DNA of 18,488 nucleotides from an uncultured Dialister sp. (GCF_900765565.1 NZ_CAAFRZ010000187.1:1-18488); one strand, 5' to 3'; counted from the stretch's first letter, positions 1-7,290 are shown. Program-made: numbers and translations. The notes: generated by a model from the letters alone, not told the origin.

Positions 1-72
1 AGCCTGCGGCGCGCCCATCAGCTAACCTCCGTCGCCTTCGGCGCCACCGCCGGGCCCCGAAAGGAAGGCGCC
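1..72 (-). repeat. CATCAGCTAACC/GCGCCGCAGGCT module, inverted copy
   Basis: This segment shares the blocks AGCCTGCGGCGC and ATCAGCTAACCTCCGTC with the reverse complement of 14208-14276. It shares shorter blocks with 9441-9497 and 14556-14596. It contains a small hairpin around GGCGCCTTCGGCGCC-like sequence. It begins at the window edge, so the left boundary is unknown. It is a dispersed non-coding element; function is not known. Confidence 0.6.
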
Positions 73-317
73 TTAGTGTGCAGTAAAGGCACCAACTTGG
101 GCCTGGCTCAGGAGTCCTCTGCAGGACTCGCACCTTCGCGATGAAAGTGTCTCACTGCATTCTCAGTCGCCTGCGGCTCCCTACGAATGCAGTTCGCTTA
201 CTTTTCCCTCTAAAGAGGGAGGGTTGGTGGGTATTTCTGCGGCGAAGCCGCGGGGCCTCAATGTTTCACTCAAATCTCAATTCTTCTTGAAACCCCGTCA
301 TAGTCATTTACCGGGGA

Positions 318-413
318 GATTTCTCGACTCATCGTAGCTATAGCGATTTTTAAAAGATGGAGTCACCTGGCATGCTGCCACCTGTGGGGAAGCGTGTCAC
401 TGGTCGAGATGAC
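318..413. repeat. GTCATTTCGAG-type dyad element, copy 1
   Basis: The element starts AGATTTCTCGACTC and ends GGTCGAGATGAC, imperfect inverted ends. The same ends and the internal block TAGCGATTTTT occur at 14438-14514, and the ends occur again at 17195-17269. The upstream block CCCGTCATAGTCATT is also shared with 14416-14430, so the homologous unit extends to the left. This type of palindromic GTCATT...GAGAAATCT repeat is known to be scattered in many bacterial genomes. Whether it is mobile here cannot be told from one window. Confidence 0.6.
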
Positions 414-452
414 ATTATAAAGGGTAGAATCAGATGGGGAGCAAGTGGAATC

Positions 453-492
453 GGCCTGAAGGGCCTGACCAGTTTAAGGCTGAAGGCTCAAT
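453..492 (-). repeat. Heptad array (NNTTGAGC type) with hairpin
   Basis: On the plus strand units GTTTAAG, GCTGAAG and GCTCAAT run at 7-base period from 472 to 492 and are followed by GCTCC. A fourth unit at 465-471 is degenerate. Read on the minus strand the array is followed by a GGCC-loop-GGCC hairpin (453-465). The same unit family is seen at 4373-4400 and, in the other orientation, at 12067-12094. Confidence 0.55.
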
Positions 493-547
493 GCTCCGTC
501 GGTGCGCACAGGGGCCAGTCACATAGCACCGCAGGCCGTTGAGCTTT

Positions 548-575
548 CCTAAATGCTGGCAGCTAGCAGCTAGAA
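548..575 (-). repeat. Heptad array (TTCTAGC family), minus strand
   Basis: Read on the minus strand there are four 7-base units: TTCTAGC, TGCTAGC, TGCCAGC and ATTTAGG, followed by AAAGCTC. Closely similar four-unit arrays lie at 8021-8048 and 12153-12180 on the plus strand, and a related one at 8123-8150 on the minus strand. All carry a G-rich/GGGC flank before the first unit. Confidence 0.6.
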
Positions 576-717
576 GCCCTGCCTGTTCGCACGGCACTCG
601 TTCACATGATACTCGCCGCACCGCGTCTCCATTCCTTATGGCACTCACATGCTGATTATGTTATTATTTAAGGGTAGTATTGCCATTAATCTATAGAAAT
701 GAAGGTGATGAAAGGGC

Positions 718-1308
718 ATGAAAAATAAGATATTTCTTGTTCTTGGCGGAGCCAGAAGTGGCAAGAGCGAATTTGCGGAGAAGCTGATGTATCATTCCAC
801 AGGGAAAAGGAAGGGATACATCGCTACGTCCCAGATCCTGGACGACGAGATGCGGTACCGGGTCATTCTTCACCGGCAGCGCAGGCCGGCGGACTGGAAG
901 ACCTTCGAGGTCATGCATGGGGCAGGGGAAGCCATGGAGGGAGTGCTCTCCGAGGCGGACGCCATCCTTTTTGACTGCATTACCATGTATGTGAATAACA
1001 TCCTCATGGACCACATGAAGGGAATCACTGTGGAAACCCTGGGGGTGTCGGATCTCACCACCCTTCAGACCAGTCTGGAGAGGGACCTGGACCTCATGTT
1101 TGACAAAATTTCCAGGGCCAGTGGCAAGGAAATCATATTTGTTTCCGATGAACTGGGCATGGGCATCGTCCCGGCCAACGCCATGAGCCGTGTATACAGG
1201 GATCTTGTAGGCCTGGCAAACCAGTATGTGGCGAAGCGGGCTGACAAGGTCTATCTTTCCATTGCAGGGATTACCATGGAGCTCAAAGAAAGAGGAGTGG
1301 AGCTATAA
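718..1308 (+). CDS. cobU: Bifunctional adenosylcobinamide kinase / adenosylcobinamide-phosphate guanylyltransferase (CobU)
   Basis: CobU phosphorylates adenosylcobinamide and then transfers GMP from GTP to give AdoCbi-GDP, the activated form that CobS joins to the lower ligand. The 196-residue protein has the Walker A loop GGARSGKS at residues 10-17. The segment LHRQRRPADW carries His52, which lines up with the guanylylated histidine of the Salmonella enzyme. The late motif VSDELGMGIVPANA is also present, with Asp where many homologues have Asn. Length is normal for the family. The ATG at 718 is preceded by AAGGTGAT (702-709), an excellent match to the 16S tail at 8-base spacing. It is the first gene of a three-gene block, and its TAA overlaps the next ATG by one base. 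Confidence 0.95.
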   Translation: MKNKIFLVLGGARSGKSEFAEKLMYHSTGKRKGYIATSQILDDEMRYRVILHRQRRPADWKTFEVMHGAGEAMEGVLSEADAILFDCITMYVNNILMDHMKGITVETLGVSDLTTLQTSLERDLDLMFDKISRASGKEIIFVSDELGMGIVPANAMSRVYRDLVGLANQYVAKRADKVYLSIAGITMELKERGVEL

Positions 1309-2840
1309 TGACAAAGATTGCTAAACGCGTAATGTTTCAGGGAACCAGTTCCCATGTGGGGAAGAGTATCCTCACCACCGCATTCTGCCGGATCCTGTCC
1401 CAGGATGGCTACAAAACGGCCCCCTTCAAGGCCCAGAATATGGCGCTGAATTCCTATGTCACCCTGTCGGGCGGTGAAATCGGCCGTTCCACGGTGGCCC
1501 AGGCGGAAGCGGCAGGAACCCTGCCTATTGTGCAGATGAACCCGGTGCTCCTGAAGCCTACCGGAAATTCCTGTTCCCAGGTCATCCTTCTCGGCCAGTC
1601 CGTAGGCAATTACAGTGCTTCCGAATACCAGAACAGTTACAGCCAACGGGCCTGGGATACGGTGAAGCAGAGCCTGGATTACATGGAAACCCATTTCGAT
1701 GCCCTGGTCATTGAAGGGGCCGGCAGCCCGGCGGAAGTGAACCTGAAGAAGAACGATATCGTCAATATGCGGATTGCCAAAGAATGCCATTCTCCCGTAT
1801 TCCTCATCGCCGATATCGACCGGGGCGGCGCCCTGGCTTCCATCGTGGGCACTTTGGAACTTCTGGAACCGGAGGAACGGGCTCTCGTGAAGGGACTTGT
1901 AATCAACAAGTTCCGGGGCGATATTTCCCTCCTGGAACCGGCGCTGACTTTCCTGAAAGAAAAGACAGGCATCCCGGTGATCGGCGTCATTCCGTACCTG
2001 GACAAGCTGGGCATTGACGACGAAGACTCCGTTTCCCTCCAGGACCTGCCCAGTGACCATGTGATGCGGGATATCCACATCGCCGTCATGCAGACCCCGA
2101 AGATTTCCAATTTCACAGACTTCGATGCCTTGAACCATGAACCCGACGTGAATGTGCGGTTCGTGCAGCAGGGGGATATGATCGGGGATCCGGACCTCAT
2201 CCTCCTCCCGGGCAGCAAGAATACCACGGAAGACCTGCTGTACCTGAAGCGGCAGGGATACGCCAAGGAAATCCAGGAAATGGCGGCCAAAGGGGTGCCG
2301 GTCATCGGCATCTGCGGCGGTTTCCAGATGCTCGGTGAAAAGGTGTGTGACCCGCTCCACGTGGAAAGCACGAACGATGAAGTGGATGGCCTTGGTCTCC
2401 TGCCTTACACCACTTCCATGCACGGCAAGAAGAATACGTACCAGGTCACCTTCGACTGCGACGACCTGCCCTTCCTGGGCATGAAATTCTCCGGCAGGGG
2501 ACTTCGGGGTTATGAAATCCATATGGGAGAAACCACCCTTACGAAACCGGCACAGTCCCTGTTCCACATTGTACAGAGAAGCGAAGATCAAGTGGACCTC
2601 CGGGATGGCTATATCAATAAAAAACGGAACGTCTTCGGTACCTACTGCCATGGACTTTTCGATAACGACGACCTCCGCCGGGCGGTAATCAACGCCCTCC
2701 GCCGCCGGAAGGGACTCAAAGACCTGCCGGTACAGTTCAAGTACCGGGAATATAAGGAGTCGGAATTCGACCGGCTCGCCAAGACGGTCAGAAGCCATTT
2801 CGATATGGATGCATTCTATAAGATTCTGGAGAATGAATAA
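1308..2840 (+). CDS. cobQ: Cobyric acid synthase, glutamine-hydrolysing (CobQ/CbiP)
   Basis: It amidates side chains b, d, e and g of adenosylcobyrinic acid a,c-diamide using glutamine and ATP, giving adenosylcobyric acid. The 510-residue protein begins with an ATP-binding dethiobiotin-synthetase-like domain (FQGTSSHVGKS near residues 9-19, then GAGSPAEVNL and DIDRGGA). It ends with a triad-type glutamine amidotransferase domain: nucleophile Cys336 in GICGGFQMLG and His448 in FGTYCHGLF, with GYEIHMGET between them. These features and the length are standard for CobQ/CbiP. The ATG overlaps the stop of cobU (TAATG), with AGAGGAG a few bases upstream, so translation is probably coupled. The gene is also called cbiP in anaerobic-pathway organisms. 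Confidence 0.95.
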   Translation: MTKIAKRVMFQGTSSHVGKSILTTAFCRILSQDGYKTAPFKAQNMALNSYVTLSGGEIGRSTVAQAEAAGTLPIVQMNPVLLKPTGNSCSQVILLGQSVGNYSASEYQNSYSQRAWDTVKQSLDYMETHFDALVIEGAGSPAEVNLKKNDIVNMRIAKECHSPVFLIADIDRGGALASIVGTLELLEPEERALVKGLVINKFRGDISLLEPALTFLKEKTGIPVIGVIPYLDKLGIDDEDSVSLQDLPSDHVMRDIHIAVMQTPKISNFTDFDALNHEPDVNVRFVQQGDMIGDPDLILLPGSKNTTEDLLYLKRQGYAKEIQEMAAKGVPVIGICGGFQMLGEKVCDPLHVESTNDEVDGLGLLPYTTSMHGKKNTYQVTFDCDDLPFLGMKFSGRGLRGYEIHMGETTLTKPAQSLFHIVQRSEDQVDLRDGYINKKRNVFGTYCHGLFDNDDLRRAVINALRRRKGLKDLPVQFKYREYKESEFDRLAKTVRSHFDMDAFYKILENE

Positions 2841-3818
2841 TTGGACGGTCTGATTTATTCTTCCTTTTATGCCCTGATCCCCATTGCGGCCCTGGTGATT
2901 GATACCATCTATGGGGATCCCCGGAGCGACTGGCATCCGGTGGTGCTCATCGGGAAGCTCATTTCCTTCTATGAAGATAAGCTCTATCCGGAGCCGAAGA
3001 CTTCCAATGGAAATATGTTTATCCGGGGCATGGTGACGGTGCTGCTGGTGCTCCTGACGGTGGGACTCATTACGGGGCTCCTCGTATGGCTTTCCGTCAA
3101 AGGGGGCATCCTCTTCTACGCCGCCATGGGGGCAGTGATCCTGTACTTCACAATCACCCCCAGGGCCCTTTGCCGGGACGGCATGGAAATCTACCACCTC
3201 CTGAAGGCGGGGGATATCGTGGCTGCCCGGAAACGGCTGAGCTGGATCGTGGGCCGGGATACGGAAAACCTGGATGAGAGCGACATCGCCCGGGGCACGG
3301 TGGAGACCATTGCCGAAAATACGACGGACGGTATCATTTCACCGCTCTTCTGGTTTCTCCTCTTCGGGCCCGTGGGGGCCATGGTGTACCGTGCAGGGAA
3401 TACCATGGATTCCATGCTGGGATACAAGAACGACCGGTACCTGTACTTCGGCCGCTTTGCTGCCCGGCTGGATGATGTGCTGAACTACATCCCCGCCCGG
3501 ATAACGTTCCTCCTCTTCGTGGCGTCTGCGGCTATCCTGAAGCTGGACTGGAAAAATGCAAAGAAAATCGGCCTCCGGGATGCGCCGAAACACCCGTCCC
3601 CTAACGGGGGCTACGCCGAAGCCACCGTGGCCGGCGCCATGCACGTACGGCTGGGAGGCTACAACTACTACGAAGGAAAACCGGAATTCCGGGAATACAT
3701 GGGGGACCCTGACACCCCCCTTAAGGCGGACCATATCAAACAGGCTATCTGTATGATGTACGCCGCCACCATCCTTTTCGTAGTCCTCGAATCGGTGCTG
3801 ATCTTCTTCCTGTGGTAA
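2841..3818 (+). CDS. cbiB: Adenosylcobinamide-phosphate synthase (CbiB/CobD family membrane protein)
   Basis: CbiB condenses adenosylcobyric acid with (R)-1-amino-2-propanol phosphate in the cytoplasmic membrane. The 325-residue protein shows the N-terminal motif GDPRSDWHPVVLIGKLI (about 25-41), VETIAENTTDGIISPLFW (154-171), YRAGNTMDSMLGYKNDRY (183-200) and DAPKHPSPNGGYAEAT (247-262). Hydrophobic segments lie around 8-20, 63-85, 88-105, 168-183, 218-234 and 305-323. The start is a TTG placed directly after the TAA of cobQ, with GGAG ten bases upstream. No in-frame ATG precedes the conserved GDPR motif, so TTG is the best choice. It is the last gene before a large repeat block, and a heptad array begins six bases after its stop. 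Confidence 0.94.
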   Translation: MDGLIYSSFYALIPIAALVIDTIYGDPRSDWHPVVLIGKLISFYEDKLYPEPKTSNGNMFIRGMVTVLLVLLTVGLITGLLVWLSVKGGILFYAAMGAVILYFTITPRALCRDGMEIYHLLKAGDIVAARKRLSWIVGRDTENLDESDIARGTVETIAENTTDGIISPLFWFLLFGPVGAMVYRAGNTMDSMLGYKNDRYLYFGRFAARLDDVLNYIPARITFLLFVASAAILKLDWKNAKKIGLRDAPKHPSPNGGYAEATVAGAMHVRLGGYNYYEGKPEFREYMGDPDTPLKADHIKQAICMMYAATILFVVLESVLIFFLW

Positions 3819-3824
3819 TGGGAG

Positions 3825-3855
3825 AGATTTGAGATTTGAGAGTTGAGAGTTGAGG
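3825..3855 (+). repeat. Post-stop heptad array (AGANTTG)4AGG after cbiB
   Basis: Two AGATTTG units are followed by two AGAGTTG units and AGG, starting six bases after the cbiB stop. The linker TCCAG and the hairpin CGGC-TTC-GCCG follow. The same 31-base plan lies after the stop of the 58-residue gene (8460-8490) and of the MFS gene (10767-10797, minus strand), always in the sense of the gene that has just ended. Confidence 0.85.
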
Positions 3856-3872
3856 TCCAGCGGCTTCGCCGC

Positions 3873-4038
3873 ATCCATCCTGCGCCTTTGGCGCGGCCCT
3901 TCTCCAAGGGCCTGCAATCTCAGGGATTGTCCCACAATGAACGTAATCCCTTCTCTTGCATCTTTCGGTAAGCACGTGCCCCCTTGGAGAAGGGGGCAGC
4001 CCGAAGGGCGGGGGATGGATCCGCCTCGAAGAGGCGGG
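3873..4038. repeat. 166-base palindromic element, copy A
   Basis: The left end starts ATCCATCCTGCG and contains the hairpin GCGCC-TTT-GGCGC, then CCCTTCTCCAAGGG. The right end mirrors it: CCCTTGGAGAAGGGGG, the hairpin GCCC-GAA-GGGC, then GGGGGATGGAT, and it closes with CCGCCTCGAAGAGGCGGG. A copy of identical length lies at 4159-4324 with hairpins that differ by compensating changes. No open reading frame inside looks real, so it resembles a MITE-like or structured-RNA element. Confidence 0.75.
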
Positions 4039-4135
4039 ATAAGAAGGAAGGGCTTTGGCCTGCGGCCAGGGCTATGACTACGTCATGGCTAAGGATGCCG
4101 CCTGGGCTCAAGGAAAAATTATGGATTCAGACTTG

Positions 4136-4152
4136 GGCCTTCGGCCTTTTTT
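4136..4152 (+). terminator. Possible rho-independent terminator between copies A and B
   Basis: GGCC-TTC-GGCC forms a short perfect stem followed by six Ts. It lies about 320 bases after cbiB, between the two 166-base elements. The stem is only four to five base pairs, so its strength is uncertain. If it works, it would end the cobU-cobQ-cbiB transcript and require a separate promoter for cobS. Confidence 0.35.
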
Positions 4153-4158
4153 CCAGTA

Positions 4159-4324
4159 ATCCATCCTGCGGCTTTGCCGCGGCCCTTCTCCAAGGGCCTG
4201 CATGGTTTCGGGATAGCTCATCTGGAACGTTAAAACTTCTAGCGAGGCTTCCGTTAAAAGCGTTCCCCCTTGGAGAAGGGGGACGGCCAAAGGCCGGGGG
4301 ATGGATCCGCCTCGAAGAGGCGGG
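4159..4324. repeat. 166-base palindromic element, copy B
   Basis: This copy has the same layout and exact length as 3873-4038, repeated at a 286-base offset. The left hairpin is GCGGC-TTT-GCCGC instead of GCGCC-TTT-GGCGC, and the right hairpin is GGCC-AAA-GGCC instead of GCCC-GAA-GGGC. In both hairpins the two arms changed together. The outer ends and the closing CCGCCTCGAAGAGGCGGG are identical between copies, while the roughly 65-base centre has diverged. Confidence 0.75.
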
Positions 4325-4353
4325 TTCTGAGAAGCTGACTGAGCGAGGCATTT

Positions 4354-4400
4354 GCCGCAAAGCGGCCGGTTCGCTCAAGGCTCAAGGCTGAAGGCTCAAT
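4354..4400 (-). repeat. Four-heptad array with hairpin, minus strand
   Basis: On the plus strand, two GCTCAAG units, one GCTGAAG and one GCTCAAT run from 4373 to 4400. Read on the minus strand the array (NNTTGAGC type) is followed by a linker and the hairpin GCCGC-TTT-GCGGC (4354-4366). It belongs to the same unit family as 472-492 and 12067-12094. Confidence 0.7.
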
Positions 4401-4457
4401 GCTCCACACGTATGTACGCCACTCGGCCACAAAAGCGCCGCAGACTGGCCAACTAGT

Positions 4458-4504
4458 CCCAGGCCCAGGCCTAGGTCTAGATCTAGATCTAGACCCCCGG
4501 GGCC
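4458..4504 (+). repeat. Hexamer array (CCCAGG to TCTAGA) with hairpin
   Basis: Six 6-base units run in order: CCCAGG twice, CCTAGG once, TCTAGA three times (4458-4493). The C+G dyad CCCCCGGGGCC follows at once. A related array of CCTAGA and TCTAGA units lies at 14602-14625 after ogt. The gradual change of unit sequence along the array suggests unit-by-unit duplication with drift. Confidence 0.7.
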
Positions 4505-4544
4505 TCCGGCCCTATTCCCCTCAATCTCGGCCTCGACCTCGATC
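4501..4544 (-). repeat. Hexamer array (TCNNNC) with hairpin
   Basis: Four 6-base units TCAATC, TCGGCC, TCGACC and TCGATC run from 4521 to 4544. Read on the minus strand they are followed by a linker and a GGCC-GGA-GGCC hairpin (4501-4511). The unit sequence is unrelated to its neighbours, but the number of units and the array-then-hairpin plan are the same. Confidence 0.55.
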
Positions 4545-4575
4545 TTTTACTTCCATGTTTACTTATTTATTCACA

Positions 4576-4602
4576 TAAAATGTACGACTAACAAACGGTG
4601 AT
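4576..4602 (+). promoter_or_regulatory. Possible -10 element and ribosome site for cobS
   Basis: TAAAAT at 4576-4581 matches the -10 consensus at five of six positions and lies in an A+T-rich stretch just before cobS. No good -35 hexamer is found at 16-18 bases, so this is weak. GGTGAT (4597-4602) next to the start codon matches the 16S tail. Confidence 0.3.
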
Positions 4603-4605
4603 GGC

Positions 4606-5358
4606 ATGAACTCTTTTCTTGTGGGCCTCCAGTTTATGACGAGGATCCATATTTCCAACAATACCATATGGAAGGACGAGGAATTCGGGAAAAGCGTGGT
4701 CTGGTTTCCGGTGTACGGCTGGATTCTGGGGGCATTTATGTGCCTCATTTACTACCTCCTGAAGCCCCTGGACGTGCCGTACCTTACCGCATTTCTCATC
4801 GTCATCGGGGAGCTTTTCCTTTCCGGAGGCACCCTGGCGGACGGTCTCATGGATTCTTCGGACGGCCTCTTTTCCGGCCGGTCCCGGGAGCGGTCCCTGG
4901 AGATCATGAAGGACAGCCTCATCGGCTCCTTCGGCATGCTGTCCATCATCATTTTCATCAATCTCTATACCCTATCTTTGGGCAGCAATGACGCCCTTCT
5001 TTACCCGGTGCTCATTGCAGCGCCTACCCTGGGGCGGCTGAACCTGGTCATCAGCATCTGTGAATATCCCTATGCCCGTCCTTACGGCATGGGAAAGGCC
5101 TTTGCCACGTACCGGGGAGAACATGCGGTGGCGGGAGCGGTGGTGCTGGCATTGCTGCCGGCATTATACTTCGGCTTCACTTACCTTATCCTGGCAGGGG
5201 CCGCGGTCCTTCTTGGACTGTACCTGAACCGGTGGATTGTCCGTAAGATTGGGGGTACCACCGGCGATACCTATGGATTTGTGAACCAGATCACCGAAAT
5301 GGTGCTGGCTCTTCTGTTTTTACTGATTACCAGGGGGAATCTATGGCATATGTTGTAA
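4606..5358 (+). CDS. cobS: Adenosylcobinamide-GDP ribazoletransferase (cobalamin synthase, CobS)
   Basis: CobS is the membrane enzyme that joins AdoCbi-GDP with alpha-ribazole (or its phosphate) to form adenosylcobalamin (phosphate). The 250-residue protein begins FLVGLQFMTRI, has a hydrophobic segment around 34-52, and carries the signature GGTLADGLMDSSDG (74-87) followed by RERSLEIMKDSLIGSFG. Several further membrane segments follow. The usual histidine in the GGxHxDG part of the signature is Leu here. The acidic metal-binding residues that follow are kept. The ATG at 4606 has GGTGAT just upstream; an out-of-frame ATG lies at 4601. It opens the second cobalamin block, and its last 16 bases overlap pduX. 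Confidence 0.94.
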   Translation: MNSFLVGLQFMTRIHISNNTIWKDEEFGKSVVWFPVYGWILGAFMCLIYYLLKPLDVPYLTAFLIVIGELFLSGGTLADGLMDSSDGLFSGRSRERSLEIMKDSLIGSFGMLSIIIFINLYTLSLGSNDALLYPVLIAAPTLGRLNLVISICEYPYARPYGMGKAFATYRGEHAVAGAVVLALLPALYFGFTYLILAGAAVLLGLYLNRWIVRKIGGTTGDTYGFVNQITEMVLALLFLLITRGNLWHML

Positions 5359-6230
5359 GCTCGCCGGGATCCTGCGGTGAATTCATCCAGGGCTATTCCG
5401 AAGGTTCTTCCTTTATGGTGACCTGTCCCATCGACCGGTTTTCCTATGCCCTTTCCGGCTTTGACGTGAAGGGGGATGTGCTCCCGTCCAAGGCGGAAAT
5501 GGCCATGAAGGGCACCCTCCGGTATCTGGGGGAAGAGAGGACATCCCTGCCCCTTCGGCTGAAGTCCTATATAAAAAAAGGAAAGGGCATGGCCTCCAGC
5601 ACCGCCGATATCAGCGCCGTATCCCAGGCAGTGGCCCTGTCCCTGGGGCGGAAGCTGTCGGAGCGGGAAATCGCCGATATTGCGCTGTCCATAGAGCCCA
5701 GCGATGCCACATTCTTCAAGGGCATCGTGCAGTTTGATTACCGGGAAGGCCGGCTTATCCGGGAAATGGGCATCTGCCCGGCCATGCAGATCCTGATTTA
5801 CGACTGTGGCGGCGAGGTGGATACCATGCAGTTCAACAGCCGGAAGGACCTGGTGGACCTGCAGAAGAGCAATGGAAAAGAAGTTTCCCGGGCCCTTACC
5901 CTGTTCCGGGAGGGCATTCGCACCCAGTCCACCGCCCTCATCGGGAAGGCGGCATCTATCAGCGCCTTTGCGAACCAGAAGATTCTCTTCAAAAAGCCAC
6001 TGGACGATTTCTACCGCCTCGGATTGAAAGAAGGGGGAGAAGGGGTGATCTGTGCCCACAGCGGCACGGTGCTGGGCCTCATCCTTCCGCCGGATCGACC
6101 GGCAGGGGAAGTACGCCGCCACATCGATGATGCCATGAAGGGACGGATGACCTTCCTGGACCTGGTACACATTACGAACCGGGGCATGGAATACAGAAAG
6201 TGTGATATGAATGACTTTGAAAAGCTCTAG
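5343..6230 (+). CDS. pduX: GHMP-family L-threonine kinase for aminopropanol synthesis (PduX-like)
   Basis: PduX-type enzymes phosphorylate free L-threonine with ATP to O-phospho-L-threonine, the substrate for CobD. The 295-residue protein begins with SPGSCGEFIQG (7-17), has the GHMP ATP-binding motif GKGMASST (80-87) and ends with the conserved region CAHSGTVLGLIL, as in GHMP kinases. Its position directly before the threonine-phosphate decarboxylase gene makes the threonine-kinase role much likelier than other GHMP substrates. The ATG at 5343 lies inside the end of cobS, with AGGGGG five bases upstream, and the 3' end overlaps cobD by 20 bases. Translation is therefore probably coupled on both sides. 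Confidence 0.9.
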   Translation: MAYVVSSPGSCGEFIQGYSEGSSFMVTCPIDRFSYALSGFDVKGDVLPSKAEMAMKGTLRYLGEERTSLPLRLKSYIKKGKGMASSTADISAVSQAVALSLGRKLSEREIADIALSIEPSDATFFKGIVQFDYREGRLIREMGICPAMQILIYDCGGEVDTMQFNSRKDLVDLQKSNGKEVSRALTLFREGIRTQSTALIGKAASISAFANQKILFKKPLDDFYRLGLKEGGEGVICAHSGTVLGLILPPDRPAGEVRRHIDDAMKGRMTFLDLVHITNRGMEYRKCDMNDFEKL

Positions 6231-7290
6231 ACACGGGGGAGATGTATTCGGATTTTCCCCGGAAGAACGAAATAAAATCCTGGATTTCAGTATCAATATC
6301 AATCCCCTTGGCCTTTCTCCCTCCGGAAGAAAGGCTCTTACACGTTATTGGGAAGTGGAGACCCTCCGGTACCCGGACGTGGAAGAAAGGGACGTGAAAG
6401 GGGCCCTGTCAAAGGCTTACGGCATGGATAAGGATACCATTTCCCTGGGAAATGGGGCGACGGAGCTCATGTATACCCTCCTTCACATCACGAAGCCTGC
6501 CCGGGTGCTGGTGCCGGCGCCGGCATTCAGCGAATACCGGCTCTCCGCGGAAGCGGCGGGGGCGGAAGTGGTGAGCTTCCGCCTTCCCGTGGAAGACCAT
6601 TTCAACCTGCCCCTTGATGAAATCAGTGAAAAAATGGGGCCCCATTCCCTCATTTACCTGGGAAATCCGAATAACCCCGATGGCCGTCTCCTTACCCGGG
6701 AAGAATTCCATTGTATCATGGACCGGGCCAGGGAAACGGAAAGCCTCGTGGTGATCGATGAGTCCTTCATCGACTTTGCAGGCGATCCCTGCTCTTACCG
6801 CCAGGAGTGCAGGAGTTATCCACAGCTGGTGGTCATCATGTCCCTGACGAAGTTCTATGCGGTGCCGGGACTCCGTATCGGCTGCTCCTTTGCGGACCCG
6901 CAGCTGGCAGGACGGCTGAATGATGCCCTGATTCCCTGGAATGTAAACGGTCCGGCCCAGCTCTACATGACAGAGGCCGCGGGGGACCGGGACTACATCG
7001 AAGGGACCCGGCGCTTCGTGAAAGAGGAACGGGAATGGCTGGCAGGAGAACTGAAAAAGCTGCCGGGCCTTACGGTTTATCCCAGTACCATCAATTTCCT
7101 CCTGCTCCGTCTTACGGGAGAAATAAAGGACGCCGCGGACCTGCAGAAGAGGCTCCTGCCGGAGGACATCTTCATCCGGCAGTGCGGAAACTACGAGGGT
7201 CTGGACAACAGTTTCTTCCGGCTGGCAGTGCGGACCCATGAAGAAAATGAACGGCTCCTTGCTTCATTACGAAAGGTATGGAAAGAATGA
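6211..7290 (+). CDS. cobD: Threonine-phosphate decarboxylase (CobD, PLP-dependent)
   Basis: It decarboxylates O-phospho-L-threonine to (R)-1-amino-2-propanol phosphate, the linker that CbiB attaches. The 359-residue protein is a fold-type I aminotransferase-like enzyme. It begins SRHGGDVFGF, has DFSININPLG (25-34), NPNNPDG (152-158), VIDESFIDF, and the PLP lysine Lys214 in SLTKFYAVPGLRIG with Arg222. These match the Salmonella CobD layout, including the position of the lysine, and separate it from histidinol-phosphate aminotransferase. The ATG at 6211 lies inside pduX and has only a weak ribosome site, which fits translational coupling. The stop TGA overlaps the likely cobC start as ATGA. Confidence 0.93.
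   Translation: MTLKSSRHGGDVFGFSPEERNKILDFSININPLGLSPSGRKALTRYWEVETLRYPDVEERDVKGALSKAYGMDKDTISLGNGATELMYTLLHITKPARVLVPAPAFSEYRLSAEAAGAEVVSFRLPVEDHFNLPLDEISEKMGPHSLIYLGNPNNPDGRLLTREEFHCIMDRARETESLVVIDESFIDFAGDPCSYRQECRSYPQLVVIMSLTKFYAVPGLRIGCSFADPQLAGRLNDALIPWNVNGPAQLYMTEAAGDRDYIEGTRRFVKEEREWLAGELKKLPGLTVYPSTINFLLLRLTGEIKDAADLQKRLLPEDIFIRQCGNYEGLDNSFFRLAVRTHEENERLLASLRKVWKE

Larger units (their letters stand above)
1..717. other. Repeat-filled non-coding leader upstream of cobU
   Basis: I see no credible gene here. The stretch is a mosaic of elements found elsewhere in the window: an inverted copy of the CAGCCTGCGGCGC...ATCAGCTAACC module (1-72), a CTGCGGCGAAGCCGCGG hairpin (about 237-254), a TTGAG-type heptad remnant (271-284), a GTCATTTCGAG-type dyad element (318-413), a GCTGAAG heptad array (about 472-492) and a TTCTAGC heptad array on the minus strand (548-575). 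I looked for the B12 box and the conserved GGTG/GGGAA/ACTG blocks of an adenosylcobalamin riboswitch and did not find them. I also could not assign a convincing promoter for cobU, although 660-700 is A+T-rich and is the likely place. Confidence 0.7.
3819..4605. other. 787-base non-coding repeat block interrupting the cobalamin genes
   Basis: No gene is supported here. From left to right it holds a four-heptad array (3825-3855), a CGGCTTCGCCG hairpin (3861-3871), two 166-base palindromic elements in direct orientation (3873-4038 and 4159-4324), a small hairpin followed by six Ts (4136-4152), a GCCGCAAAGCGGC hairpin with a minus-strand heptad array (4354-4400), a six-unit hexamer array with a CCCCCGGGGCC hairpin (4458-4504) and a four-unit hexamer array (4521-4544). 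The last 60 bases before cobS are A+T-rich and may contain its promoter. Confidence 0.7.

Noticed and set aside
300..717. Adenosylcobalamin riboswitch before cobU
   Set aside because: No B12 box or other conserved core blocks could be found; the sequence is explained by dispersed repeats.
1251..3197. A 648-codon open frame on the minus strand
   Set aside because: It lies opposite cobU/cobQ/cbiB, whose motifs are certain. Its composition is His/Gly/Glu-rich as expected for an antisense shadow in GC-rich DNA.
3984..4391. A 135-codon frame within the repeat block
   Set aside because: It crosses both 166-base elements and hairpins, lacks a ribosome site and has repeat-derived composition.
3819..4605. 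CRISPR array
   Set aside because: The repeats are 6-7 base tandem units or 166-base palindromes, without equal unique spacers and without cas genes.
5271..6302. A 343-codon open frame on the minus strand
   Set aside because: Antisense to pduX with no recognisable motif.
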